Positions 1-10,966 of a DNA stretch of 64,000 bases are shown one piece after another. This stretch comes from Eupeodes corollae (lineage: Eukaryota > Arthropoda > Insecta > Diptera > Syrphidae). The notes beneath the pieces were generated by a model. The model was not told the DNA's origin. It searched no databases and was given only the letters and a program-made list of their open reading frames with translations. The stretch spans positions 188,029,174 to 188,093,173 of the forward strand of contig NC_079147.1 of the NCBI RefSeq assembly GCF_945859685.1, given 5' to 3'. Position 1 is the stretch's first letter. Each line of letters begins with the position of its first letter. The position numbers were made by a program, and so were the translations under genes.

Positions 1-1774
1 GAATACATCCAAAAACTCGCAAATGCGACAAATTCTTATATCTACGCCACTCCAAATTTCTTCTGGCATCTTATAATGTATCTTTTTTCTTGCAATTCTA
101 TTAAGTAAATACGCAGCAGTGCATATAACTTCTGCCCAATAAAATTTCTTTAAATTTGCATCTGCCATCATGATACAATCCATCACACATAAGCTTCCAT
201 TCATGCGTTCCGCTTTCCCATTCTGTTGAGGGTTGTACGGAGCTGAAGTTCAGCATTGCAATATTCCAAGCCATTATCCGTTTTTAATATTTTAATCTTT
301 TTTCCAGTTTGCTTCTCGGAACCATTTTGAAAATTTTTAACTATTTAAAAACTTCTGATTTCATTTTCATAATGTAAACAAATACTTTTGATGAGAAATC
401 ATCAACAAAAGTTACATAATGCTTTGAACCACCAATTGAATCTCGTTCCATAGGACCACAAACATCTGAATGTATCTACTATTTGTAGTACATCGGTCGT
501 AGAACTTCTTGATTTTGATAAGGAATCTTAGATTGTTTACCTAAAAGACATGAACTACATCGTTTTTCTTCCGAACTTCTTGTAAGTTCTATTCCTCGAG
601 CCTTGACTTGAGATAATTTTTGAAGATCCTCTTGATTTGTATTACTTAAATGTTTATGCCATAAATCGGTCGTTGCAGCTTGAAAAATCTTATAATCCTT
701 TCTTATATCAAGCTTATACATATTATGAACTACCTTAGCTGAACCAACCAATTTACCTTTGTGTAAAATATGAAATTTTGAATCATACAAATTGACAGGC
801 AAACCATTCTTCGTCAATTGGCTAACAGACAATAAATTTGCACATATTTCTGGCACCAATAAAACATTCTGCAATGTAAGTTCGTAATATTTTTCGTTTA
901 AAATAACTTATTGTTATTAGCCACTGTTACAAGCTCTTCTGTTTCGAACTCTTGAAAAATTGAAAAATATCTCTATTTTTTGACATATGGGAAGATGCAC
1001 CTGAGTCTATAAACCAGTTCGTTCCATCATCATTAAAATGAGAGCGATAAATGAACTGAGAAACCAGCTTGAATCCATACCACCATTATTCGAATTATTT
1101 ATTTTCGATTTGTTTTTCAAAATTTAGCAACATGACCTTCTTTGTTACACTTGTAACATACAATACGCTTTGTATCAAAACGACGTTCTCTATGGTCATT
1201 TTTCTTAACTCTGTTGCTATACTTCCGCCACTTGCACCTGCATTTTTATTGTAATATTCGTAATCCGGAAGTAATTTTGTTTTAATTCCATCGCCAGTTA
1301 TTTTTAAATCACTACTTTCCATTGCCATAATCATGGGTCTTAAATGTTCTATTAACCCTGAAAGTAACAAACTTCCCACCAATTCTTCAGTTAATACCAT
1401 CCCTATTTGGTTAAATTTTTAGGCAGTATCAATAATAATATCAACGTACTCAAATATGATTTGCACAATTTTCTAATTGAATTGTTGTAAGCTTCCGAAG
1501 TAAGCCCCATTGTCTTGTTAGACAATATCCTTAACTGTGGATATTCATTGAATATGCTGATATGGGTATGTATATACAATATTAGTCTTGACATTGCCTT
1601 CTCTTGAATTTCTTGAGACTCTTCTATCCTCTGGACTGCCTTCCAAAATCCTTGAAGCTTGAGTGCATGTTCGACCGTAAATTTCCATTTATGAAAATTT
1701 TCTCTTCCTTTTAGTTTTTCAATTTGTTCTGAAAATGTATCCATTTTTAAACAATATAGTTCTTTAATTACATA
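1..1774 (-). mobile_element. Copia-type LTR retrotransposon, internal region (gag to integrase, decayed)
   Basis: Read on the minus strand, the Gag start is at 1742 (begins MDTFSEQIEKLKGRENFHKW, a Copia/UBN2-type Gag). A zinc knuckle near 1160-1115 reads CYKCNKEGHVAKF and then hits TGA exactly where the last Cys should be. A protease/pre-integrase segment at 874-479 contains DLWHKHLSN and CSSCLLGKQSKIPY, the HHCC-like pre-integrase block. The integrase core at about 240-1 includes PQQNGKAERMNG and WAEVICTAAYLLNRI. Several frameshifts and stops separate these blocks, so the copy is dead. Reverse transcriptase, RNase H and the 3' LTR would lie left of the window. The 5' end (PBS and LTR) lies beyond a Tc1-type insertion. 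Family assignment is secure; exact Copia lineage is not determined. Confidence 0.88.
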
Positions 1775-2312
1775 CAGCTGTGGACAACTAATTAGAAACA
1801 CAAATTGAATTCACTTTTAAAGCAGTATCTGTATTTTTTTTAATTTTTTTTTTGAAAAAATATCTTTGTTTTCAAAATATATTTTTTAAACTTAAAACAA
1901 TGTTTCCCAAACATAACATTTATTTCATATGGCAGTTTCTGTGAAAACACAGTTATTGGTGGACAACTAATTAGAAACAAAGGTATCTTATTATACAATT
2001 TATAACTTTATAATATTATTTACCTTATATTTATCTTTAATACCTTGTTGCGAAAACGTTTTGCTTCAAAACTTCCCGATATCTTCGTTCCATTGATGAA
2101 ATAAGCCGCCTGCACTGGTCTACGGGTATAGCCTTCCAAGCAGCTTATTGTTATCTTTAATAACTTCGAAAGAACATCATTGTTGAAGTTATTTTTGAGA
2201 GCAACAGCTCTTTTAAAATCTGCCTCAAGATGCTCTACCGGATGTAGGTCTGCACTTGATGATGCCCATTCCAGAACTGTTATCGATTGGCCCCTAAAGA
2301 ACTGTTTCGTAA

Positions 2313-2920
2313 TGGGTCTACCACGATATCTAGAAATTAATTATCTAGAAAGTAAAATTCTCGAATATGAAAATCTCGAAAACAAAAATCTAGAATGGAA
2401 AAAATCTCGAAAAAAAAAATTTAGAAAATAAAATCTCGAAATGCCAAAATCTAGAAAAAAAAATCTCGAATGCAAAAATCCAGAATGTATGTTTGAATTT
2501 TTGAGGCAATGTTTAAAATTCGCGCGAATTTTAAACAATGCCTCAAAAATTTAAACATACATTCTGGATAACTTACTTCTCCTTAACCAACTTAAAGTTG
2601 ACAAGTAAAGTTATCAATCATACAATTGCACATTGCTACACATGCACCTTTCTTATTGTTTGCAAAAATTTTGTTTCTTCCTCAGAAAATAAAATATTGG
2701 GTAATGTGTTTTATTGACTTTTAACTTTTCAAAATACAAAAAAAAAAAATCTCGAATTAATTTTTTTTTTCGAGATTTTTTTCTAGATAGAGTCTTTCGA
2801 GATTTTTGTTAATTCTGGATTTTTGTGGATTCGAGATTTTAGCGTTCTAGATATTTTTTTTTTATTTTCGAGATTTTCGGCATTCGAGATTTTTGGCATT
2901 CTAGATTTCGTCATGATCCC
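2313..2920. mobile_element. Foldback-type element nested in the Tc1 transposase
   Basis: The insertion is bracketed by a 9-bp direct duplication TTTCGTAAT (2304-2312 and 2921-2929). The ends are imperfect inverted repeats starting GGG (about 16 of 22 positions match, both running into ATCTAGAA). Both arms consist of degenerate repeats of TCTAGAAA/TCTCGAAA. The centre holds a near-perfect 88-bp palindrome (2480-2567). There is no ORF that could encode a transposase, so it is non-autonomous. A 9-bp duplication with long repetitive inverted arms resembles Foldback (FB) elements; a MULE-type origin is also possible. Confidence 0.75.
2480..2567. repeat. 88-bp near-perfect palindrome
   Basis: Two 44-nt arms centred on CGCGCG (between 2523 and 2524). 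By eye, 42 of 44 positions pair (exceptions 2509/2538 and 2495/2552). There is no loop, so it could extrude as a cruciform or fold as a hairpin when single-stranded. It is the core of the foldback element. Confidence 0.9.
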
Positions 2921-3301
2921 TTTCGTAATTCCTGCAGTGTGCTTGGGGTCGTTGTCTTGCTGAAACTTTCACTGGCATGTTTTCATCGGCCCAATCCACT
3001 AATCGTTTCTTAAGAATGCCAATGTATTTAACGGCTGTCAGCGTTCCATCGATTGGATGGATTGGGCCAACTCCACACCACGAGAAACAAGCCCAAACGT
3101 TAAGCGAGCCGCCTCCATGCTTAATTATTGGCAAAACGTATTAGGGTGGAACGCTATTCCTTTTGGCCTTCGGACACCATCTTGGCCGATCCTATTTATT
3201 TTAGTTTCGTCACCCCACACTATGTACTTCCATTCGTTTGTTGTCCAGTTGGCGTGTGATCTTGCGAACTTTATTCTAAGTCTGCGTTACCTTGTTTTTG
3301 T

Positions 3302-3487
3302 ACTTATGGTTTCTTCCGAGAAAAACGAAAATGCAACCCAACTTCCACCAATCTTCTTCTGATTGTGCGTGGCCCTATCGGGACATCGAATGCAACTTAT
3401 GGTTTCTTCCGAGAAAAACGAAAATGCAACCCAACTTCCACCAATCTTCTTCTGATTGTGCGTGGCCCTATCGGGACATCGAATGCA
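3302..3487 (-). repeat. 93-bp in-frame tandem duplication inside the Tc1 transposase
   Basis: Two adjoining copies (3302-3394 and 3395-3487) are essentially identical. The 93-bp period equals 31 codons, so the duplication keeps the reading frame. It sits between the N-terminal DNA-binding region and the catalytic domain, and its near identity suggests it is recent relative to the element's other damage. Confidence 0.9.
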
Positions 3488-3930
3488 ACCGAGAGTTGGC
3501 GTTGTATCCCTGTGCAGCTTATTTTTGGGTAATTTTTGTCCAGCCTACTAATTGCTTGATCTATTTGGAAGCTTTTCTTACGGGCCCGTTTTTTACGAAG
3601 TACATTTTCAGCAGTCCTGAAGTTTTGAAAATACTTAATTGCATTGAAAACTTTCTTTACAGAACAGTTCATTTGATATAATTGCTCTGTAGGACTTTTT
3701 AAGCTTCCAAAGCTCAAGAATCGCTTTCCTTGTGGGAGGATCACAACTCTTTACTTTTCCCCATTGTAATTACCTCTAAGATTTAAAAACGTTTGCAGAC
3801 AATTCAGAATTTTCCACTCACCAATGCAAAATAAAAAGATTATCAAGTCACACTTGATAAAGTGAATCTGGAAATGAGAAGCAAGTAATGTTTCTAATTA
3901 GTTGTCCACAGCTGTAAGTGGATGCAGCGA

Positions 3931-3942
3931 GGGTCCATAACC
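3931..3942 (-). other. Copia primer binding site
   Basis: On the minus strand this reads GGTTATGGACCC, directly downstream of the LTR's terminal CA. It resembles the GGTTATGGGCCC site that Copia elements use to prime from a cleaved initiator tRNA-Met (family knowledge). Confidence 0.65.
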
Positions 3943-4232
3943 TGATGAAATATTAGGCTCCTTGAAGAATATTTCTAGAGTTTTCCTTTTTTAAATTAAA
4001 CAACTTCTTCTACGTTGAACAAAAACAGAGTAATAATAATTATATTTCAAAGTCAAAACATACATATTTCAGAAAAACTTACGTGATCATATATAATTAG
4101 AACAGTAGATTTTATATAAAGTATTTTTCATTTGCAACAACATTTGTCGTTTATCTGGCTTCATAATGTAAATCCTTTTTCAATGATTCTAATCGCATAC
4201 CCGATAGTTTTCTAGAGAGGTACTATTCCACA
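3943..4232 (-). mobile_element. 5' LTR of the Copia-type element
   Basis: Read on the minus strand it starts TGTGGAATAGTACC at 4232 and ends TTTCATCA at 3943. This gives a 290-bp LTR with TG...CA ends, close to the usual Copia LTR length. The PBS abuts its inner end. Only one LTR is in the window, so the outer boundary is inferred from the TG end and not from comparison of two LTRs. Confidence 0.65.
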
Positions 4233-5740
4233 CTAGAAAACCCCCTGCGTAAGCTTTTATTTCTTTGCTATTCTTTTGAGTTAATTCCCAAAAAAGGCAA
4301 AACCTTCTTCGCCCTAACATAATCGATGGATTGCACTCATGTGTATTCTTTCCAAGGTCATGGAAACGCTGCTGGTAATATTAGTCATCAAGGCTTTCTA
4401 GCAATAAAATTGCACTCTTTCAATCGGTTTTGATAGCCTTAATTCAAATTCCACTTCAAAATAACTCTATCACCTTAGGTTTTTGAGATTTTGGTTTTTA
4501 AAATTAAAAACAAATATACAAAACTTTTTGAGGCTATCTAAATTAATGAGGAAGCTTTTTTTTGATTGAATTCGTGATGGCTTTCTAAGTCTTTAATTCT
4601 TCCATATTCAGTTGAAATATTTATAGTATGTACTTCACAAATTGTTTGAAAAATCTTCATGTGTTGTTTGCTTTCAAGTTTCTTAGATTAATTTAAAAGA
4701 ACCGTTAAAGAATATTTTTTACTAAAACGTTTTAAATGGTAAACGGTTTGAAAGTAATTTGTGTTTTTGTAACAAATTCATTGTCTTAACAATTCAAGTT
4801 TTTGATATATTAAAAAAATATAAAAATAATGCTAAAAACAGATATTTTTAAAACTTGAGTTAAGATCATAAAAATTAAATCCAAAACATATTTTTTAAAA
4901 CAAATAAAGGATTTCATTTTAAATTCATAGTTTGTTCAAAACTTTATACATATACGTGGCTCATAACTAATGAGAGTTGCTAGAAACCACGTAAGATATG
5001 CTAATAAGTCTTAAACTGTATCTAAAAGACAAAGATTTGTACTTTGTGACATCATCATTAAACTTACCATTTAGTTATATGATGAATTTCAACTTAGCCT
5101 TAAAAATCCCGTTTTGGGTGTCATCTGTATTTTTTAAAGGGGCATATTTTAAAAACCTGATGTGATACAAAAAAATTAAAGGTGAGATTCGAATTCAGGA
5201 CATCTGATAATCCCTTTAAAAAAATATTGTTCTATTTATGAAACAGAAAAAAATGTAATTTTATCGACCAGTGTTATTTATCTGTTTGAAAAATATCTAT
5301 CTATCTAAATATATATAAATATAAATATCTTGAAAGACGAAAGCTTTTTTAATGGCTTTTATAAATCATCCTCTACTCTCTGTAATTTCTAATCCTATTA
5401 ATTTTTGTGCAGACAAAATAGTACGCTCAGTTTTTCATATTCGTTTTAAGGCTCACATCCTTTCTCTTCGGTTGTACGACTGAAACGACAATAATAATTG
5501 CATCAGCAGCATCTTATCAACCTCTTGTGGATCGATCACATACGCGATGTCGTCATAAATTCTGAAAGAAATTTTTCTATAATTCGCTGATCTGGCAAAA
5601 ATCCACAAAACCTCTTTTTTCGCCTAAAACCATAACCAAATATTAAGATGTCATAAAGCTCAAAATTGGTCACAAAACCCTTAAAGTTAAAAAAAAATCG
5701 CCCAAAAAATCCAAAGGGGCTAAAACTCAGGCTTCAAGAT
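4233..5740. other. AT-rich non-coding stretch
   Basis: No supported coding region, RNA gene or repeat structure was recognised between the Copia LTR and the inverted-repeat element. Confidence 0.5.
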
Positions 5741-6730
5741 ATTAGAACGGATTTTTCAAGAACAGTTAAAAACAAAGCATTTTTTACTAAGAAAGGGCGG
5801 TCTTTCTCCCGCCGCGCCGTTAAGGTGGAAGAGGCCATTTAAAAAAATGATTACTTATGAAAATATGAAAAAAAATAGTTACAAAACAACGGTAATGCTT
5901 ACAATTAAGTGTTAAACATTTTGTAAAGCCAGCACTTTTGTCTATCAGTTTGTTTTAAAATCAAGTCAAAACTATGCATAGTTTTTGAAAAATTTAATTT
6001 TAAACTCAAAATTTTAGTAAAAAAAGTTAAATTGTTTACCGCTGTCCCCCCGCCAAAGGGAATGTCGTTACGACTTAATAAATTTTAAAGTAAAAAACGC
6101 ATAAATTCTTGTCTGTTTTTTTTGCCCAAAATAATTTTTTTTTGGGTTTTATGACAGGAGTGGAGTGAGGATATTTGATATTTTTTTCGGGCTCTTCGGA
6201 GGTTGGGCTTTGAGACGCGTATAAACAGAAATATTTGTTACGTTTTCTTGACGTTCTCAATTTTTTGGTGATCTGACATTTTTTCAGTTTGATGTTTGCG
6301 TTTTGGCGTTGAAATTTAAAACCCAAAATGTCGTAGTGCCCAAAATTTTCTTATTTGCCCCGAGTCCTTGAAATAAAAACAGTGGTAATTAAATTTGAAG
6401 TATTGAAAAATTACACTTTAACCCTTTTTTTGTACAAATTTTGACTTTAAAACTATTTTTTTCGAAAACTATGCATAGTTTTGACTTGATTTAAAAACAA
6501 GCTAATAGACAAAAATGTTGGCTTTAAAAAAAGTTATAATACTTAATTGTAAGTATTACTGTTATTTTTTAATTATTTTTTTCCATTTAAAGTACATATT
6601 TTTTAAATTTCCCCTACCGCCTAAATGGGGGGAGATAGACCCCTCCTCCCAAAGTAAAAAATGCTTGTTTTTAACTGTTCTTTACAAATCCGTTATCAAA
6701 ATTTGTCGCCAAAGTTATCGTACTCTCCCC
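5741..6730. mobile_element. Inverted-repeat (foldback-like) DNA element, copy 1
   Basis: About 300-bp arms at roughly 5741-6042 and 6412-6695 are inverted copies of each other. They share ACTATGCATAGTTTT with its flanks, AACAGTTAAAAACAA, and GCATTTTTTACT. The right end reads GTTATCGTACTCTCCCC. The right arm (about 6369-6730) is the same family as the element at 18598-22697, which defines the terminus. The left terminus is diverged and could not be fixed. The loop contains only an 83-codon open frame with no recognisable similarity, so the element is non-autonomous. Confidence 0.7.
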
Positions 6731-7470
6731 TTTTCCCCACTTCCAAGGCAATGCTCAAAAACCCGCCACCGTCACCCTTTCATCTTCCAATTAATTCAGT
6801 ACTATCAGTGTATAAGAATAATTAGCCAGATTTTTGAAGATTGTGCCTTTCGTGTTGACTATTGAGTTTTGCTCAATTCTTTCCAGAACTATGTTGGAGA
6901 AGTCACATAACATAAAAGTATCGGAGAGGTCTTGATGCACAAACGGGCAAGATTGACAGGGTTGCCAAAAAAAAATCTTTATTATTATAAGAAAACATAT
7001 AAATCAAAATTTTAAATCCACATCAAGTAATGTGAACATTGCCTAAGCACATTCAAAAATTAAATGAATGTACAAGATTTCTCTCTAAATTACTAGGCCA
7101 CACATCTCTACGAACTCATGGCTGTAAATCTAGTACTTTTCTCACTTCTCCTTCAACAAAAATTTACCGTTTACTTATCCGTCTTTTTTTTCTCTTCGAA
7201 TCAAAATTACACATAAAAAAGGTGGCTACATTCAAATAACGGTTGTTGTTCTTTCCTCCACTTCCATATCCATTTTGCTGCGTAACAAAACTTCGTGGAG
7301 TCCTTTTGTGATCTTTTTTAAAAAAAAAAACTTTTTTTTACTAATTTCCAACTAAAATACATATCTTATTAATTTAAATACACAAAACAAATTTAATTTA
7401 TTTTATTTTAAAAATCAACAACTGAACTGTTAAAATTACATTAAATAAAAATTATTTTAAACTACATAAA
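6731..7470. promoter_or_regulatory. Upstream region and probable 5' UTR of 4E-T
   Basis: No coding region was found. The last 200 bases before the 4E-T start are AT-rich with poly-A/T runs. A promoter must lie here or upstream, but no convincing TATA or initiator could be assigned. Confidence 0.3.
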
Positions 7471-10400
7471 ATGTCGACCAATGAAACGCAAATGGAGGCC
7501 AAGCCTGAGTCAGAGCAGCCCCAACCGGAAACCGTGGTGGAGATGAAGGAAACCATAGTCGAATCAGAGACTACATCTTCGATTCCGACAACAGAAAAGT
7601 TAGATGAAAAAGAAAAGCTGAATAAATCAAGTGGACTTGAAGTAGCAATTATGCTTCCACCTCCACCAGTTTTGGTTAACTTGGCAGCAGCTGCAGCAGC
7701 AACTGCTCCCTCTAGTGCTACTCTGGTACAAGCAAATTCTCGACCTCCATCATCATCGTCAATGACTGCAACAACAATTGCAACGGACAAAGTAGACGAA
7801 GAAGAAGTTCTAAGCTTACAAGTACTATCGGCTCGATCCTCGACCCCTTACACTGTCCAAGGAATTTGTTGTGCCAATGCAAATTGTGGCCTAGAAGCAA
7901 CCACAGATTCGAGTAATGCCAGTCAATGGAAGGAACACGAAGAGGAACCGACTCAGCTTGTAGTTTCTGAGGTGATAAAAGAAAGCGAAGAAGTCATTGA
8001 CCAGAATGACGGCATAGACGATGGCGATGAGAAGAAGAAGCACAAACACTTAAATGGAGGTCGTCATTCGGATTATGAAGGAAAGAAGTACTCACGCTCA
8101 GATTTGCTAGAAATTCGTGATGAAATGACCATCATAAGGCACGAATGTCTAGAAAATGCTAGATTGCATCATTTACTAAAAAATATGAAAGATATGAAAG
8201 TAAGTATCACTCTTGATATTTTATTTATATATGTATGATTTTAGTAGTTGTATCAAGTTCTATCAAAAACATGCATCTTCCTTCAATCCTTTTTGTATTT
8301 ATCTAATTTACAGAGAAACAAATCCTTCCGTAATTCTAATCCACCCAATGATCTTATGCCTGCATTCTTTAAGCGCAAAACTGCTTCTCTAAATGGCTCA
8401 GACACCAACAGTTCTTCCAACTCAATTATTTATGATAATTTCAAATACAGCGATTCGAATCCGTTTAACCATCACCACACCGATAGTGGTTCATCTGCTG
8501 GAAATGGTAATAACTACCGTCGCATTGGAAGTGGTCGAATATCTTCTAATCGTGAAGTTAACTGGGACTACATTCCCGAGGAAGATCCCGAAAAGAATAA
8601 TCTTCCAGAGTTCTTCAATACAAAAGATTTGATTGGTAGTGGAAGTATTCAACCGAAGCCACAACGTCCACAAAAAAAACACGAACTTGATGATAATTCG
8701 AACTATGTTAAACGTGTTATTTCCTCAGCGACAGGTGGGGAATCGTCATTCCGATCGATTGGATCGAGACATTCGATAAATTCGAGCGGAGAAGAACGTT
8801 ATAGCAGCAATGCTAGCAGCAGCACCAACAACAGAAGTGATGAACCCGAGTGGTTTAGCTGTGGTCCGACGTCCAGATTGGATACTATCGAGTTGTGTGG
8901 TTTCAATGAATCCGATCAGCAAAAGATTCGTTTGGAAATGTCCTCCAAAAATAAGATGGATTCAAATAACAATCGCTCAGATTTCACACCTACTGGCCAT
9001 AATCATAATCATAATAACAATAAGGAGAAGAAGCATTTGGCTTTCCAGTTTGATGATTTTTCATCATCACACAACAATAAGTCCAGCCACCATGGATCAG
9101 GAGCTAATAACACTGCCAACAAGCTTCCCTCATCTAAGTTTATGCCACTTTTCAATGCTAAGAAGAAAGACGAAGAGACAAATACCACTCATCACAGTTC
9201 GACACAGTCGTTGAATGAATTCTTCAAACGAAACGATATGCCACTTTCCACGGCTGCTCCTCTTGCTGCTGGGGGTCAAAAGGAAAAACTTAGCACAACT
9301 GAAATGCCAAGTGTTGACGAAATCGAAGCCAAATGGAGGAGCCATCAATCGAATGATTCTCGAGGTAAACCCAACTCGGAGAATTTCAACAATAGCTCGG
9401 AGAGTTTCAAAAAAATTCTTCACCAACTGAATCAACAGCAGCAACAACATGTTTCTAGTGCTGGATCAATTTCTTCCCCGCCAATCCAACCGCAGGCTAA
9501 CAACAACCAGCAACACCATCCTCTGAATCTCTTCAACAATGATAATCTGTCAAACTTCATCAAACATCGTAACCTTCAGCAGCAGCTTTTGCAGAAACAA
9601 CAGCAGCAAGCTGCATTTGCACAATTGCAATTCAATGCTATTCTCAGCCGTCCTGATACGCAGATGCTACTGTTGTCGTTGGCTCGTGGAGAGATATCCA
9701 AACACGGTTTGGTGATTCAGCTGTCCAACCCAAATCTAACCCAAACCGATCGAGAGGCAATTTCGGCTGTGTTGACTTTCTCAGCTGCTGGGCAGTATCA
9801 TCAACAGTTGGCCATAAACAGCAATCAGCAACAACAACAGCAGTTCATTGCCAATCAACTGCAGAACCTTGCTTTAATGCAACAATTGAATAAAAGTCCA
9901 GCTTCAAGGAGAAATGCTAATAATGCAGGAGGCGGAACTGGTGGAGGCACCGGTTCCGGTTCTGGTGGATACCAAGGGAATAATAATACAACTGGTGTTG
10001 GTGGAAACAACAACAATCAGCGAACTTATACTCAGGAAGAGCTCCAATCTCATGCTAACTTCATTCTTCACAATGCTATGTTAAAAAAGAAACTCGAAGA
10101 ACAAAATATTGGACTTCAGAAAATGTTACATTTACAAACGTCCATGATGAATGGCAACATGAATAACAACAACAATAATAATAATAATAATCATCCTCGA
10201 GGAGGTGGTAATGTTGTTGGTGGAAATGATTCAATGGCTGGGACCAAAAACTTTCACTATCAACAACAAAAACAACAACAAAATCATCAACAACAACAAC
10301 GTCATAGAAAATTTACAAATTCAAGCAATCGTAATAACAACCATTCAATGGGTCGTCGTCGTTCGACTTCTTCATCATCATCGAATACTGCAAATTCAGG

Positions 10401-10501
10401 AAATTTAGCATCCCAATTGCAACAAACTGTTAATACGCAGTTACGTCGACAGTTAGAACAACGAAGGAATACTATTGCTACGGCTACAGTTAGAGGAGGA
10501 G
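7471..10501 (+). CDS. 4E-T: eIF4E transporter 4E-T (two exons seen; 3' end missing)
   Basis: The product is a translational repressor that binds eIF4E, shuttles it to the nucleus and links it to P-body proteins. Exon 1 is 7471-8199 (243 codons). The 114-nt intron 8200-8313 starts GTAAGT and ends TTTACAG. Exon 2 is 8314-10501 and stays in frame. The start has a good fly context (ATAAAATG). Seen: eIF4E-binding motif YSRSDLLEI at residues 207-215 (YxxxxLphi); the block CGPTSRLDTIELCGF with IEL at 435-437; and FQFDDF at 487-492. The last two match the Cup-homology/FDF-like elements that bind DDX6 (Me31B). Also a conserved helical segment near 823-853 and Gln/Asn/Gly/Ser-rich linkers (Asn run near 865). 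A donor GTAAGA at 10502 implies at least one more exon; read-through would give a stop after 10 codons. About 973 residues are visible. Unrelated ORF fragments on both strands are shadows. Confidence 0.93.
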
Positions 10502-10690
10502 GTAAGAAAAATCTATTATTAAATTGTTAAATTTTAAACTTCTAAAAACACTCAATAACCAAAATGGTAATGAAATGAATTTACAAGCAATTGTTTTTTT
10601 ATTTGGCTTGGGAGAAAACAATGAATTTTAAAGTAATTCCTCGTCTAGGTTAGGTTAGGTTAAAGTAATTCCTCGTCTAGGTTAGGTTAG
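10502..10690 (+). other. 4E-T intron start or alternative 3' end, with (TTAGG)-like repeats
   Basis: This follows the donor site of 4E-T exon 2; without splicing the frame stops at 10528-10530. A 30-bp block ending in GGTTAGGTTAGG is tandemly repeated at about 10632-10690, giving short runs of TTAGG. Confidence 0.5.
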
Positions 10691-10926
10691 TCTGAAATTC
10701 ATAAAATAAATACTGGTATTCCTCACATATTCAATATTGCCAAAATTGCTGCTAGGGGCTTAGGATTTCTCCGACAGTGCAAGAAATTGCTCACACCTTC
10801 TGATCTGACTGTAATTTACAAAGCCTTCATTCGTCCAAAACTTGAATACAACTCGCATATTTGGGCAGGTGCCTCTAACAAGTTTAAGTATTTTGAACAG
10901 GATCCAAAAAAGAGCTTTGAAAATGA

Positions 10927-10928
<2 letters not shown>

Positions 10929-10966
<38 letters not shown>

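Larger units (their letters stand above)
1775..3914 (-). mobile_element. Tc1/mariner-family DNA transposon inserted in the Copia element
   Basis: The ends carry an exact 25-bp terminal inverted repeat beginning CAGCTGTGGACAACTAATTA (1775-1799 and 3890-3914), flanked by TA at 1773-1774 and 3915-3916, the Tc1/mariner target duplication. A second directly repeated copy of the inner part of this repeat lies at about 1950-1978, giving an IR/DR-like left end. The transposase is on the minus strand: the N-terminal helix-turn-helix region is at 3744-3397 (ISRLDKNYPKISCTGIQRQL, RTIRRRLVEVGL) and the catalytic-domain segment at 3134-2930 (IIKHGGGSLNVWACFSWCGVG). A 93-bp tandem duplication (3302-3394, 3395-3487) and a foldback insertion (2313-2920) disrupt it. 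Certainly Tc1-like; not active. Confidence 0.9.

Noticed and set aside
6075..6326. 83-codon ORF in the loop of the inverted-repeat element
   Set aside because: No similarity, Lys/Asn-rich by composition, and not seen as a conserved frame in the second copy.
7718..9450. Minus-strand and shifted-frame ORFs over the 4E-T exons
   Set aside because: They are shadows of repetitive codons (Gln, Asn, Ser) in the real gene and show no protein-like motifs.
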